NCBI RefSeq assembly: GCF_009862785.1
Contig: NZ_WWHU01000001.1
Location: 3,968,001 to 4,032,000 of the forward strand
Reading direction: 5' to 3'
Length of the DNA: 64,000 nucleotides
Origin: Gordonia sp. SID5947
Lineage (GTDB): Bacteria; Actinomycetota; Actinomycetes; Mycobacteriales; Mycobacteriaceae
The notes beneath the pieces were generated by a model that was given only the letters and a program-made list of their open reading frames with translations, did no database searches and was not told the origin of the DNA. Below are positions 1-9,415 of the stretch, in pieces. How positions within the stretch are numbered: position 1 is the stretch's first letter; each line of letters starts with the position of its first letter. Position numbers and translations under genes: made by a program.

Positions 1-1
1 G

Positions 2-172
2 GGTGTCGACGCCGTCGGCCACAGTTACTCTTGGCAGGTGCACGCGTTTCCCGTGCTCACCACAAGACACCCGGAGACGGTGCATGCGATCGAGGTGATC
101 GCCGCATTCGTCACCCACGCAATCCGAGAGGCCAAGGACGCTGACGACCGAAAGGGCCAACGGGCCGGCTGA
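2..172 (+). CDS. C-terminal end of a probable alpha/beta hydrolase (partial)
   Basis: This is the last 56 codons of a gene that begins outside the window; the frame is open from base 2 to a TGA at 170-172. The residues GHSYSWQVHAFPVL followed by an amphipathic helix (HAIEVIAAFVTHAI) resemble the end of lipase/esterase-type alpha/beta hydrolases. In that family the catalytic His sits in a 'VHxFxxL' stretch before the last helix. With no nucleophile elbow or oxyanion region visible, the assignment rests on this one motif and remains tentative. Confidence 0.45.
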   Translation, partial: GVDAVGHSYSWQVHAFPVLTTRHPETVHAIEVIAAFVTHAIREAKDADDRKGQRAG

Positions 173-200
173 GTCCGGACGCGCCGATGACGAGGACGGC

Positions 201-554
201 GTGGTCGCCGGCTCGTCTGACGTGCCGGGCGCGATCGATGCTCGTTTCACGCTTGCCGCCGAACGCACGGTGCTCGCCTGGGTGCGGACCGCGCTCGGTT
301 TCATGGCCGCGGGCGTTGCCGTGGTCTACGTCGCCGACGACATCGCTCACCCCGTGGTCGAGGCCGCGCTCGGTCTGGTGATGGTCGGACTCGGATGCGT
401 GATCGCGTTGCTCGGTGGGTGGCGATGGCGACGGACGATGGACGCCCTCCAGAACGGCGGCGAGATGCCGGGGCCGTCGCACGTGATGTTCCTGATCGTT
501 GGGATAGTGGTGATCGCCGTGGCGATCGCCGTGGTGATCACGATCCAGACCTGA
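201..554 (+). CDS. DUF202 family small membrane protein
   Basis: The 117-residue product carries the DUF202 signature LAAERTVLAWVRTALGF near residues 18-34. Three predicted membrane helices follow (about 27-47, 52-74 and 94-116), which is the usual size and topology for the family. The biochemical role of DUF202 proteins is not known. The frame is also open upstream of the chosen GTG, so the start is uncertain by several codons. It is followed within 30 bp by another small membrane protein gene, and the two may be co-transcribed. Confidence 0.75.
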   Translation: MVAGSSDVPGAIDARFTLAAERTVLAWVRTALGFMAAGVAVVYVADDIAHPVVEAALGLVMVGLGCVIALLGGWRWRRTMDALQNGGEMPGPSHVMFLIVGIVVIAVAIAVVITIQT

Positions 555-583
555 GATGAAAGTGCTGCGATGAGAGTGTTGCG

Positions 584-829
584 ATGATCAACAACGACTT
601 CCAACGAGGGGCCCTCGGCTTCTCCCGCGGGATGACCATCGTCGGCTCGGTGATCCTGATGGTCTGCGTGGCGCTCCTGACCGTCAACTGGTGGCGCGAC
701 GGACAATGGCTGTGGGTGATCATCGGCATCGCGATCGTGCTGGTCAACATCGGTTTGATCTTCTTGCAGTTCCGGCGCCGCAAGCTGACGCCGCCGCCGC
801 GCCCGAGCACCACGGATCCCGACGACTGA
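584..829 (+). CDS. Small two-helix membrane protein, unknown function
   Basis: An 81-residue protein with two hydrophobic segments (about residues 17-36 and 42-62), then a short basic stretch (FRRRK) and a Pro-rich, acidic tail. This suggests an integral membrane protein with a cytoplasmic C-terminus. I do not recognise the family. It lies between the DUF202 gene and a PPOX-type gene on the same strand with gaps under 30 bp, so a small operon is plausible. The leader before the ATG repeats a short motif (gatgaaagtgctgc / gatgagagtgttgc) of no obvious meaning. Confidence 0.55.
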   Translation: MINNDFQRGALGFSRGMTIVGSVILMVCVALLTVNWWRDGQWLWVIIGIAIVLVNIGLIFLQFRRRKLTPPPRPSTTDPDD

Positions 830-836
830 CGGTGCG

Positions 837-1253
837 ATGACATCCGCCCGGGAACGGTTCGGTGCGGCCCGGGTCGCCCGGCTGGCCACCGTGGGTGACG
901 ATGCCGTGCCGCATCTCGTGCCAGTCGTCTTCGCGCTCGCTCCCGACGCGGACGTGATCTACTCCTGCGTCGATCACAAGCCCAAACGCACCCGTCGTCT
1001 GCGTCGTCTCGCGAACATCGCGGCCAACCCCGCCGTGACACTGCTCGCCGACCGCTATTCCGACGACTGGTCTGCTCTGTGGTGGGTCCGCGTCGACGGG
1101 CTCGCCGACGTGATCGACGCCGAGACCACGCAGGGTGCCGGCGCGATCGACCTGCTGGCCGACAAGTACCCCCAGTACCGCGCGGAGCGGCCCGACGGAC
1201 CCGTCATCGTCATGCGCGATCTCGTCTGGCATGAGTGGTCCGCGCGGCCCTGA
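837..1253 (+). CDS. PPOX-class, probably F420-dependent oxidoreductase (TIGR03668-like)
   Basis: The 138-residue product has the split-barrel flavin-reductase fold typical of PNPOx-like proteins: an N-terminal RFGAARVARLATV strand region, VPVVFAL, a 'DHKPKRT' phosphate/cofactor loop, and a VRVDGLADV strand. Members of this actinobacterial PPOX-class group typically use coenzyme F420 rather than FMN. The fgd gene 4 kb away would supply F420H2, which fits but is not proof. The substrate is unknown. The ATG starts 8 bp after the preceding stop codon. Confidence 0.72.
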   Translation: MTSARERFGAARVARLATVGDDAVPHLVPVVFALAPDADVIYSCVDHKPKRTRRLRRLANIAANPAVTLLADRYSDDWSALWWVRVDGLADVIDAETTQGAGAIDLLADKYPQYRAERPDGPVIVMRDLVWHEWSARP

Positions 1254-1269
1254 AGGTCGCAACCATCGA

Positions 1270-3189
1270 TCAGGCGGTGAGCTCTTCGTCGCAGACAGGT
1301 GGGTCCTCGGCGAACTGCGTGCGGTAGAGCTCGGCGTAGCGCCCGTTGCGGGCCAGCAGCGAGGTGTGATCACCGCGCTCGACGATCCGGCCGTTTTCCA
1401 GGACTGCGATCTCGTCGGCGGCGCGGATGGTGGACAGGCGATGCGCGATGACGAGGGAGGTGCGTCCCACGAGCGCCTCGGCGAGTGCCTCCTGCACCGC
1501 GGCTTCCGACGTCGAGTCGAGATGGGCGGTCGCTTCGTCGAGGATCACCACCGACGGCTGTGCCAGCAGGAGCCGCGCGATGGTCAGGCGCTGACGTTCG
1601 CCGCCGGAGAGGCGGTAGCCACGTTCGCCGACGACGGTGTCGAGGCCGTCGGGCAGCGACGCCACCAGGTCGTCGAGGCGCGCCCGTCGCAGTGCGTCCC
1701 AGATCTGCTCCTCGTGGGCCGTCGGATCGGCCAGTGCCAGGTTGGCACGGACCGTGTCGTGGAAGAGGTGACCGTCCTGGGTGACCAGGCCGACCGTCCG
1801 ATGGACCGACGCGCTCTGCAGATCCCGCAGATCCACCCCGTTGAGGTGGATGGCGCCCGCATCGACGTCGTAGAGGCGGGTGGCCAGGTTCGCGATGGTC
1901 GACTTGCCTGCCCCAGAACTCCCGACGAGTGCGGTCATCGTCCCGGCCGGGACCTCGAGGTCGATGTTGTGCAGGACCGTCGAACCACCTCGGTTGTCCA
2001 GTTGCGCAACCTCTTCCAGCGACGCGAGCGACACCTTGTCGGCCGACGGGTACGCAAAGGACACGTCGTCGAAGGCAACCGAGACCGGGCCGGGCGGCAC
2101 CGGTCGGGCATCCGGCTTGTCCGAGATCAGTGGCTCGAGGTCGAGGACCTCGAAGACGCGCTCGAAACTGACCAGGGCACTCATGATCTCCACGCGTGCG
2201 TTGGCAAGCGCGGTCAGCGGCGCGTACATCCGGGTGAGCAGGAGAGCCAGGGAGACCACGGCCCCGGCGGACAGGTGGCCGCCGACGGCGAGCCACCCGC
2301 CGAGCCCGTACACGAGGGCCAGTGCGAGCGCCGACACCAGCGTGAGCGCGGTCATGAAGTAGGCCTGCAGCATCGCACGGCGGACTCCGATGTCGCGCAC
2401 CCGATCTGCGCGGTCGGCGAACTCGGCCGACTCGGTGTCGGGACGTCCGAACAGCTTCACCAGGGTCGCGCCCGGAGCCGAGAATCGTTCGGTCATCTGC
2501 GTCGACATCCGCGCGTTGTATTCCGCGGCCTCGCGGGACAGCGACGCCATCCGCTTGCCCATGCGGCGCGCCGGGACCACGAACACGGGCAGCAGCACCA
2601 GCGCGAGGAGAGTCACCTGCCAGCTGATCGCGATCATCACACCAAGCGTGAGGACGAGGGTCACCGCATTGGACACGACGCCCGACAGCGTGTCGCTGAA
2701 CGCCCGTTGCGCGCCGATGACGTCGTTGTTCAGACGGCTCACCAACGCGCCGGTGCGGGTGCGGGTGAAGAACGCGACCGGCATCTTCTGCACGTGGTCG
2801 AACACCGAGCGGCGCAGATCCAGGATCAGTCCCTCGCCGATGTTGGCGGAGAACCAGCGGGTCGCGACGCCCGCCCCCGCCTCGACGACGGCGATGAGCG
2901 CGATCAACAGCGCCAGTCCGACGATCGCGCCGCCCTGGCTGCTCGACCCACCGGCGTCGGCGCTGCCGGTGATCAGGTTGACCACGCGTCCGGCCAGCAG
3001 CGGCGTGACGACCGTCAACAGTGCGGTCAGCACTGACAAGCCGAGGAACAGGGCGATCCGGCGCCGGTGCGGCCTCGCGAACCCGGCGATGCGCCGCAGC
3101 GTGGTGCCTCGCTCGCCGCGCAGACTCCGTGCCTCCGGCGCGTTCGTCGATTTGTAGATGGTGTCCCAGCCCACCGATTCCATGCTCAT
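1270..3189 (-). CDS. ABC exporter half-transporter (fused permease and ATPase)
   Basis: A 639-residue type IV ABC exporter half-molecule. The N-terminal half holds six membrane helices of the ABC_membrane domain. The C-terminal half holds the ATPase, with Walker A GSSGAGKST near residue 420, signature LSGGERQR, Walker B VVILDEATAHLD and H-loop IAHRLST. It probably works as a homodimer exporting lipids or drugs; the substrate cannot be read from sequence. The frame is open about 100 codons further upstream, but the ATG at 3189 (with a second at 3183) gives the usual family length. The nearest upstream gene on this strand is the broken DUF222 gene, 97 bp away. Confidence 0.85.
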   Translation of the reverse strand: MSMESVGWDTIYKSTNAPEARSLRGERGTTLRRIAGFARPHRRRIALFLGLSVLTALLTVVTPLLAGRVVNLITGSADAGGSSSQGGAIVGLALLIALIAVVEAGAGVATRWFSANIGEGLILDLRRSVFDHVQKMPVAFFTRTRTGALVSRLNNDVIGAQRAFSDTLSGVVSNAVTLVLTLGVMIAISWQVTLLALVLLPVFVVPARRMGKRMASLSREAAEYNARMSTQMTERFSAPGATLVKLFGRPDTESAEFADRADRVRDIGVRRAMLQAYFMTALTLVSALALALVYGLGGWLAVGGHLSAGAVVSLALLLTRMYAPLTALANARVEIMSALVSFERVFEVLDLEPLISDKPDARPVPPGPVSVAFDDVSFAYPSADKVSLASLEEVAQLDNRGGSTVLHNIDLEVPAGTMTALVGSSGAGKSTIANLATRLYDVDAGAIHLNGVDLRDLQSASVHRTVGLVTQDGHLFHDTVRANLALADPTAHEEQIWDALRRARLDDLVASLPDGLDTVVGERGYRLSGGERQRLTIARLLLAQPSVVILDEATAHLDSTSEAAVQEALAEALVGRTSLVIAHRLSTIRAADEIAVLENGRIVERGDHTSLLARNGRYAELYRTQFAEDPPVCDEELTA

Positions 3190-3286
3190 GACGACCACGG
3201 TAGAACTTAAAGCTAACTTGAAGTCCACTTCTCGGGTCACGTTTCGCGCACGGCGTAGTCGCGCGGTCTGTTTCGCGCAGGTGTCA

Positions 3287-4849
3287 TCAACCCTCGAGTT
3301 CGCGTCGTCGTCGGTTGCGTGCGCGCTCCTGGCGTCGGCGGGCGTGCTTGGCCGCCACCCGGGTGGTCGCTCGGGTGGGAGGCTCCTCGATGCGGGCTGC
3401 GGACGGCTCGGCGTCCTCCTCGGCCGGTGCCTTGAAACGGATGCGCCGTAGTCCCGGGAACAAGATCTCCAGGTTCTCCGCATCGCCAGGGATGACGAGT
3501 CCCTCGGGTGTGGTGAACTCGGTCGTCAGCGTGCCGTGTCGGTCGCGGTACTGGTCATCGACCCAGTTCCCGAAGGTCTTCAGTAGGTGGCCGAAGCGGT
3601 GTTTGGCGTTGAGGTTGTCGGGCAACGTCTGCCCACCCGCCGCCGGGTGGGCGTGGTCGAACTCCTCGACATGGTCGAGGTCGGCGTCGAATGCGGACAC
3701 CTCCGACCCGGGGATGACGCTGGAGCCGTCGCGAACGCGCACATAGGTGTCCAAGGCGGTGGTCGGCCGGTACGGATCCGACGGCAGATGTGCCGGCAGG
3801 GTGAACGAGCCGTCGGCGTTCTGCGGTGTTCCTTTTGGTACGAGTGGCTTGATCACGGCATCGGGCCGCGCGGCGAGGTCGCGGGCGTGATCATCGGAGA
3901 TGACGCCGTGCCCGACGATGAACCCGGCGTTCGCGGCGTCGCCGTCGAGGGTGGATTCATCGACCACGACGTGGATGACGACGGTGCTGTCGGCGGGCGG
4001 CATCGTGTTCGGGTTCGGGATCTCTGCATCGCAGTCGTCACGGCCGCATTCGCATTCGAAAGGCGTGCCGGTCAACAACGCGAATACGGCATCGGAGGCA
4101 CGTTGCTGTGTGGTCCGCTCGTCGTGTTAGCACGCCGCGGCAGCCAACGCCTTGACCGACGCATCCGACAGCCGCACGTTCTCGGCCGACATGGTCGCCG
4201 AGAACTTCGCCATCTGATCCGGCAGCGGCTGGGTCGACACGCCGCGGGCGTCGAGCGCATTCTGGCGGCGTTCGCGCACCGCGTCGGGATCATGGCGGAA
4301 CACGATGCGATCCACCATCGTGCGTAGCCGCTCGGCGGACCAGGCCCCTTCATGCAGATCCAACCGGGCAGCGATCTCGGCATCCACCTGCGCGGCACAG
4401 TCACGTCCGTCGACGAGGTCGGTGCGCGCGATGATCGTCGTCACCCGATCCGCCGAGACCCGTCCTTCGCGCAATCGTTCGGCGACCTGGGGCAACCGGT
4501 CCCGCAGCGCGAGGCCTTCATTGATCAGCTGTTCGGCCTTGGGCTGGCCGATGCCGAACGTGACGGCGATCCGTGCCGCGCAGTCGGCGAACCCGTCCAC
4601 CAGCAGGACATCATGCGGATCCGACTCGGTGCCCACCAACCGCGCATGCAACTCGGCGGCCACCCGGTAATCCCGCCACGCCAAGAACGAGCGTCCGCGT
4701 TGGGCCGAGACCAGGCTGCCGATCAGATCGTTGGTGTCGGCCTCGGCGATGTCGTCGACGTCGACCTGCCCGGTGAAGCGGGCAGGCAGATCCGGCCATG
4801 GTGAGGGCTCACCCCACCAGGTCGCCAGTCGCCACGCCGGACCCGACAT
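3287..4849 (-). pseudogene. DUF222 (13E12-type) HNH endonuclease, interrupted by an in-frame TAA
   Basis: Two collinear pieces in the same reading frame form one DUF222-HNH protein of about 520 codons, interrupted by a TAA at 4127-4129 (minus strand). The N-terminal piece (from 4849) is the DUF222 helical domain, ending ...DASVKALAAAAC. The C-terminal piece continues with HDERTTQQRASDAVFALL and a C-terminal HNH-like segment (DLDHVEEFDHAHPAAGGQT, NLNAKHRFGHLLKTFGNW). In related proteins the last HNH element is usually 'CRxHH', so KHRFGH is atypical. The family resembles 13E12 repeat proteins of mobile or degenerate origin. I infer a nonsense mutation or a base error; the downstream part might be made by reinitiation. 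Confidence 0.8.
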
Positions 4850-5156
4850 CGGACACGCCTTCCAGAGAACGAACGAACACCGTCGGGGTCGTCATTCGGC
4901 ATTCACATTCTCTGAAAGACCAAGCCGCCGAACCCTACTGGGTCCTGCCGCGGCTCGCTCCGGCACTCACATCAACTCGTCGATCCCGTTGACAAGAACT
5001 CTATGCCGCCCCACCGACAAGATTGATCGCCATCTCGGTGGGCTGTTCGCCGACCTCTCGCAGCACGACCACACGGTCGTGAGTACGTTGGAACAGAGTG
5101 ATCGATCGGTGAACCGCGTGCTCGACAAGCCGCGGCCGTCAGGAGCGAGGTAACAC
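4850..5156. other. Intergenic region upstream of fgd
   Basis: No convincing gene was found between the divergent DUF222 gene and fgd. The open frames here have no coding character. The segment should hold the promoter of fgd, but I could not pick out a clear -35/-10 pair. A good ribosome binding site (AGGAG, 5141-5145) stands 11 bp before the fgd GTG. Confidence 0.5.
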
Positions 5157-6170
5157 GTGGCAGAACTCAAGCTCGGTTTCAAGGCGTCGGCGGAGCAGTT
5201 CGATCCGCGTGAGCTGGTGGAGATCGCGGTGGCGGCCGAGGAACACGGCATGGACTCGGTGGCGGTGAGCGATCACTTCCAGCCGTGGCGCCACAACGGC
5301 GGGCACGCCCCGTTCTCGCTGGCCTGGATGGCCGCGGTGGGCGAGCGGACCGAGCGGGTGCAGATCGGGACGTCGGTGATGACCCCGACGTTCCGGTACA
5401 ACCCGGCGGTGATCGCGCAGGCCTTCGCATCGATGGGGTGCATGTATCCCGGGCGCATCATGCTCGGTGTCGGCACGGGTGAGGCCCTCAACGAGTACGC
5501 GACCGGTTTTCAGGGTGAATGGCCGGAGTTCAAGGAGCGTTTCGCACGTCTGCGCGAGTCGATAAAGCTCATGCGTGAGCTGTGGACCGGCGAGGAGATC
5601 AACTTCGACGGCGAGTACTACAAGACCCAGGGCGCGTATATGTACGACGTGCCGGATAAGCCGATCCCGGTGTACGTGGCGGCCGGCGGCCCGGTGGTGG
5701 CCCGCTACGCAGGCCGCGCCGGTGACGGCTTCATCTGCACCTCCGGCAAGGGTGCCGAGCTATACCAGGAGAAGCTGATCCCCGCGGTCAAGGAGGGGGC
5801 AGAAAAAGCCGAGCGCGACTTCGACGCCATCGACCGGATGATCGAGATCAAGATCTCCTACGATCCGGATCCCGAGCTGGCGCTGGAGAACACCCGGTTC
5901 TGGGCCCCGCTGTCGCTCACCGCCGAGCAGAAGCACAGCGTCAACTCCTCGACGGAGATGGAACGCCTGGCCGACGAACTGCCGATCGAGCAGGTCGCCA
6001 AGCGCTGGATCGTCGCGTCCGACCCCGACGAGGCGGTGGAGAAGGTGAAGTTCTACACCGACTGCGGGCTCAACCACCTCGTGTTCCACGCCCCCGGTCA
6101 CGACCAGCGCCGGTTCCTCACGAACTTCGAGAAGGATCTCGCGCCTCGGCTGCGCAAGCTGTCGGTCTGA
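5157..6170 (+). CDS. fgd: F420-dependent glucose-6-phosphate dehydrogenase
   Basis: A luciferase-like monooxygenase-family enzyme that oxidises glucose-6-phosphate to 6-phosphogluconolactone while reducing coenzyme F420. It is the main F420H2 source in mycobacteria and relatives. The 337-residue length matches the mycobacterial enzyme (336). Characteristic stretches are [12 protein letters not shown] at the start, [16 protein letters not shown] with the catalytic His/Trp region near residues 39-50, [15 protein letters not shown], and [18 protein letters not shown] in the phosphate-binding part. The GTG start is supported by AGGAG 11 bp upstream. The neighbouring pta-ackA genes repeat the M. 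tuberculosis order. Its 3' end overlaps the convergent LysR gene by 53 bp. Confidence 0.96.
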   Translation: MAELKLGFKASAEQFDPRELVEIAVAAEEHGMDSVAVSDHFQPWRHNGGHAPFSLAWMAAVGERTERVQIGTSVMTPTFRYNPAVIAQAFASMGCMYPGRIMLGVGTGEALNEYATGFQGEWPEFKERFARLRESIKLMRELWTGEEINFDGEYYKTQGAYMYDVPDKPIPVYVAAGGPVVARYAGRAGDGFICTSGKGAELYQEKLIPAVKEGAEKAERDFDAIDRMIEIKISYDPDPELALENTRFWAPLSLTAEQKHSVNSSTEMERLADELPIEQVAKRWIVASDPDEAVEKVKFYTDCGLNHLVFHAPGHDQRRFLTNFEKDLAPRLRKLSV

Positions 6171-7044
6171 CGGCCGACCGCAGCAGCTCGACGACCCGGT
6201 CGGCCGCCTGGCTGTCCGCCACCCGGTGATGGCGGCGGACCCAGATCGCGCGGCTCGGCGTGGGGTCGTCGATCGGTAGTGCGACCACCTCGTCGGGCAG
6301 GCCGACGAGTGCGAGTTCGGGAACCACGGTGAGTCCGACGCCGGCCGCGACGAATCGGATCGCGGTCGGAAAGTCCTGGGTCTGCACACCGAAGTCGGGA
6401 GTGAATCCGATCGCGGTGCACGCATCGAGCAACGCTTGCCGGCAGGGCCCGCGGGCGATGTCGTTGTCCACCCAGGATCGGGTGGCGAGCTCACCGAGGG
6501 TGACGCGACCGCCGATGGCGAGCGGCGAATCAGTGTGCACGACAGCGTAGTACGGTTCGGTGACCAGATGCTCGCAGTCGTAACCGCGCAACGGCGAGGT
6601 GGCCGCGCCGTCCACGTAGACCTCGATATCCGGCCCGGGCGGGGTGTCCTCGGCGAGCTCGAGGAGGCGTAGATCGAGTCGGATGTCGGGGAACTCCCGC
6701 GTGATGGTGGCGACGATCGGCGGAATCCAGGTGGTCCCGGCCGATGCGAAGTAGCTCACCGAGAGGCGCCCGGCACGGCCGTGCCGGAGGTCGCTGACGA
6801 TCCCGTCGAGGCGTGCGAGATGGTCGAACACGGCCGCGGACTCCTGGGCGAGGATCAATCCGTCCTGGGTCGGCAGCACACCGCGTCCGTCGCGTTCCAC
6901 CAGCGCCAGGCCGGTCTCCCGTTGGAGTGCGGAGATGTGCTGGCTCACCGCCGACGACGTGTAGCCCAGTGTCCGCGCCGCGCCGCCGATCGATCCCTCC
7001 GCGACGACGGCACGGAAGACACGGAGCCGATGGGGGTCGATCAT
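6118..7044 (-). CDS. LysR-family transcriptional regulator
   Basis: A 308-residue regulator with an N-terminal winged helix-turn-helix ([39 protein letters not shown] region, about residues 6-41). A LysR substrate-binding domain follows, including the [17 protein letters not shown] stretch. It is divergently transcribed from the EamA-family transporter gene across about 70 bp, the classic layout for a LysR regulator controlling an adjacent transporter. The intergenic stretch contains agcac / gtgct half-sites, but no definite operator can be claimed. The ligand is unknown. The 3' end overlaps fgd convergently. Confidence 0.88.
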   Translation of the reverse strand: MIDPHRLRVFRAVVAEGSIGGAARTLGYTSSAVSQHISALQRETGLALVERDGRGVLPTQDGLILAQESAAVFDHLARLDGIVSDLRHGRAGRLSVSYFASAGTTWIPPIVATITREFPDIRLDLRLLELAEDTPPGPDIEVYVDGAATSPLRGYDCEHLVTEPYYAVVHTDSPLAIGGRVTLGELATRSWVDNDIARGPCRQALLDACTAIGFTPDFGVQTQDFPTAIRFVAAGVGLTVVPELALVGLPDEVVALPIDDPTPSRAIWVRRHHRVADSQAADRVVELLRSAVRPTACAAEARDPSRSS

Positions 7045-7114
7045 GAAACGAAACTACAGCAGCACTTAACTGTCCACAACGAATGGTCGCTTGTGCTAAC
7101 CGCTTGGAGCGGTG

Positions 7115-8097
7115 ATGCTGAGTGGCATGCCTTCGCGGACCTCCGACCCGATCTATCGACCGGCCATCGCGGCGACCGTCACGGTGGTGCTCTGGGCGTC
7201 GGCCTTCGTGGTGATCCGCGACCTCGGACGATGTTCTCGCCAGGGTCGATGGCGTTCCTGCGGCTGCTGTTCGGTGTCGCGGCGCTGAGCGTGGTGCTCG
7301 TCGTCGCGCGTGGTCGGACCGCGAGGCGGGTACGGACCGGGACCCGCTGGCCCCGTGGCCGATCCCTGGGTCTCGTCATCGCCTATGGCGTCGCGTGGTT
7401 CGGTGCGTACAGCGTGGTGCTCAACTGGGCCGAGCAACACCTCGACGCGGGAACCGCCGCGCTGCTGGTGAACCTCGCCCCGATCATCGTGGCGGTCTAC
7501 GCGGGGTTCTTCCTCGGCGAAGGATTCTCCCGGATGCTGGTGATCGGGATCGTGATCTCGTTCAGCGGGGTCGTGTTGATCACCATCGGCGGCGACGGCG
7601 CACATGCCGACTGGCTCGGTCTGGTACTCGGGGTGGTGACCGCCGTCCTCTACGCGGCGGGCGTGCTGTTGCAGAAGGTGGCACTGCGCGACGTCGATGC
7701 CGTCACCGCGACATGGCTCGGCGCGGTTGCCGGTCTGGTCGCGACGCTGCCGTTCGCTCCGACCGCGATACGTGAACTCGTCGCCGCCGATCCCGGCCAG
7801 GTGGGCGCGATCATCTACCTCGGCGTGGGCCCGACGGCGATCGCGTTCACCACGTGGGCCTACGCGCTGGCGCGCACGGACGCCGGCAAGCTCGCCGCGT
7901 CGACGCTCGCGGTACCCGCGATCGTGATCCTGATGTCGTGGTGGTTCCTGGGTGAACTGCCGACCGCGATCCGGATCGTCGGGGGCGTCCTGTGTCTCGC
8001 CGGGGTGGCCATCGGCCGGGGGACGGTGCGCATGCGGCGCTCGGCCTCTCTCACCGCCGTCGAGGACGAGGTATCGAGGCCGGCCCGTACGGGCTAG
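7115..8097 (+). CDS. EamA/DMT-family transporter with one frameshift near 7229
   Basis: The protein is a ten-helix drug/metabolite transporter with two EamA repeats, but it needs two reading frames. From ATG 7115 (GGAG 6 bp upstream) or 7127, the first frame gives helix 1, TVTVVLWASAFVVIRDLG. The next frame resumes at 7231 with MFSPGSMAFLRLLFGV and continues to 8097. One extra base in 'ctcggacgatg' (for example a third G) joins them as RDLGTMFSPGS, which is normal for the family. It is either a sequencing deletion or a real frameshift. It is divergent from the LysR gene and is its likely target. The exported substrate is unknown. Confidence 0.75.
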
Positions 8098-8127
8098 GGT
8101 TGACGCAGGTCGTCGAGGAGCGCACGC

Positions 8128-8726
8128 ATGCGAAAACTGGTCGTGGTCATCGCCGCCGGCGGGCTCGTCGCCGCGGGAAGCGGCATCACAATGCTCGTCG
8201 CGGACCCTTCCCCGTCCTCGGCCGCGCCGACCCGGTCCTCGTGCGGACAGTTCCAGGGCTCCGGCCCGGCCCCGACTGCGTGTTCCACACATCCGGGCGG
8301 ACTGTGCATGTCTCGTTGCGCAACAATGGAATTCGTCCGGTTCCGGTGATCTGCACGCTGGGTCGGCCCGGTCCTCGGCCGCCCGCCGCGACCGTCACCC
8401 TTGGACCTCGGGCGCGGGGTACCGTCAGCGCCACCTCGGCCCTGCCGGGCGCACAGACCTATGTGGTGGATTGCCAGAGCGCGGCGCCGGTCGGCAAGGA
8501 GGTCGCGCGTCGAGCCGTGTTCACCGCGACTTTCGCCTCGCCCGAACGCTCGACGCCCCGGCGGTCCACCAGCCCCGAGACGCGGCCCTCGGTGCGGCCG
8601 CGGACGGTTCGACCGACCACCACGGTGCGACCGACCACGACGGTGCGACCGACCACCACGGTGACACCGACCACCACGGTGACACCGACCACGACGGCCA
8701 CCACGACGACACCGACTGTCGGCTGA
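8128..8726 (+). CDS. Secreted Thr/Pro-rich protein with one frameshift near 8270
   Basis: From ATG 8128 (GAGGAG upstream) the first frame encodes a Sec signal peptide (MRKLVVVIAAGGLVAAGSG) and a processed N-terminus. A second frame then carries the mature domain: VFHTSGRTVHVSLRNNGI and a beta-rich segment with paired cysteines (VICTLG, VVDCQS). It ends in a low-complexity tail of PTTTV repeats. Adding one C to the cccc run near 8270 joins the two frames as GPAPDCVFH. The likely role is an exported, possibly cell-wall-spanning protein; I do not recognise a family. The tail resembles linker or glycosylation-prone segments of actinobacterial surface proteins. Confidence 0.6.
8607..8696 (+). repeat. 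Five tandem 18-bp units encoding (V-R/T-P-T-T-T)
   Basis: Five consecutive near-identical 18-bp units of the type cgaccgaccaccacggtg lie in frame and encode six-residue repeats, first VRPTTT three times and then VTPTTT twice. They form most of the C-terminal tail of the secreted protein. Such repeats change copy number easily by slippage. Confidence 0.9.
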
Positions 8727-8765
8727 GCCCGGCCACGGCCGACCGATGTCCCGTCGCGGTTCCGA

Positions 8766-8771
8766 TATCTT
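8766..8771 (+). promoter_or_regulatory. Candidate -10 element for a leaderless TetR transcript
   Basis: TATCTT ends 8 nt before the ATG at 8780, and no Shine-Dalgarno sequence precedes that ATG. This spacing fits transcription starting at or next to the start codon. Confidence 0.35.
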
Positions 8772-8779
8772 TGACAGTC

Positions 8780-9327
8780 ATGGATCGTGACCGGATGGTG
8801 GATGTCGGGGTGGGCGTGGTGTCGCGCTTCGGTGCCAAGGCGCTCAGCCTGACATCGGTTGCGCGGCAGGCCGGCGTGGCCCGGGCGACCGCGTACCGCA
8901 TGTTCGGCGGCAAGGACGCCCTCATCGCGGCGATAGTCGAACGTGAGGTCGCGACCTTGCGCGTGAAGTTGCGCGAATGGGCAGACGCCGAGCCCGACGC
9001 GGCGGGCAAGGTGCGGGCGCAGATCCGCAACGTGCTCCCGTACATCCGCGAACACGAAGCGCTGCAGTACGTTCTGCGTAACGAGCCAGAAGAGATCGTT
9101 CGTGCCCTGGTGGCCACCAAGGACGCGGGCGGACCGACGTTGATCCATCAGATCGTGGCGCAGACCCTCCCCGACCTCCAGCCGGAGATCGGCGATCAGC
9201 TGTACCCGAGTGCGCGGGGGCGGCCGAGTTCCTGGTGCGCACCATCTACTCGTTGATGCTCATCCCTGACAGCGCGCTGTCCGACGAGGAGGTCGCCGAC
9301 CTCGTGGTGCGTGCCATCGTCAAGTGA
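8780..9327 (+). CDS. TetR-family regulator with one frameshift near 9217
   Basis: The N-terminal TetR helix-turn-helix is clear (SLTSVARQAGVARATAYRMFGGKDALI, about residues 23-49). The first frame stops at 9256 after a sequence that loses sense beyond QLYPSARG. The continuing frame resumes as AAEFLVRTIYSLMLIPDSAL and ends at the TGA 9325-9327. One more G in the ggggg run at about 9217 would give a normal 182-residue regulator. It may regulate the AGPS-like flavoenzyme gene downstream or the secreted protein gene upstream; the sequence does not decide which. Confidence 0.75.
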
Positions 9328-9415
9328 GCTCGAGGCCGGCGCCCTCGACACCCGTGCGCCTCCCCGTGCGTGACAGTTAGGCTGAATCTGTAACGCATCG
9401 AGGAGGCTGTCTGTC

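Noticed and set aside
1135..3036. 633-codon plus-strand open frame opposite the ABC exporter
   Set aside because: It is antisense to a gene with complete ABC motifs, is very Arg/Gly/His-rich and has no domain; long antisense frames are normal at this GC content.
8607..8696. CRISPR-like tandem repeat
   Set aside because: The units are contiguous, in frame and without spacers; they encode a protein repeat.
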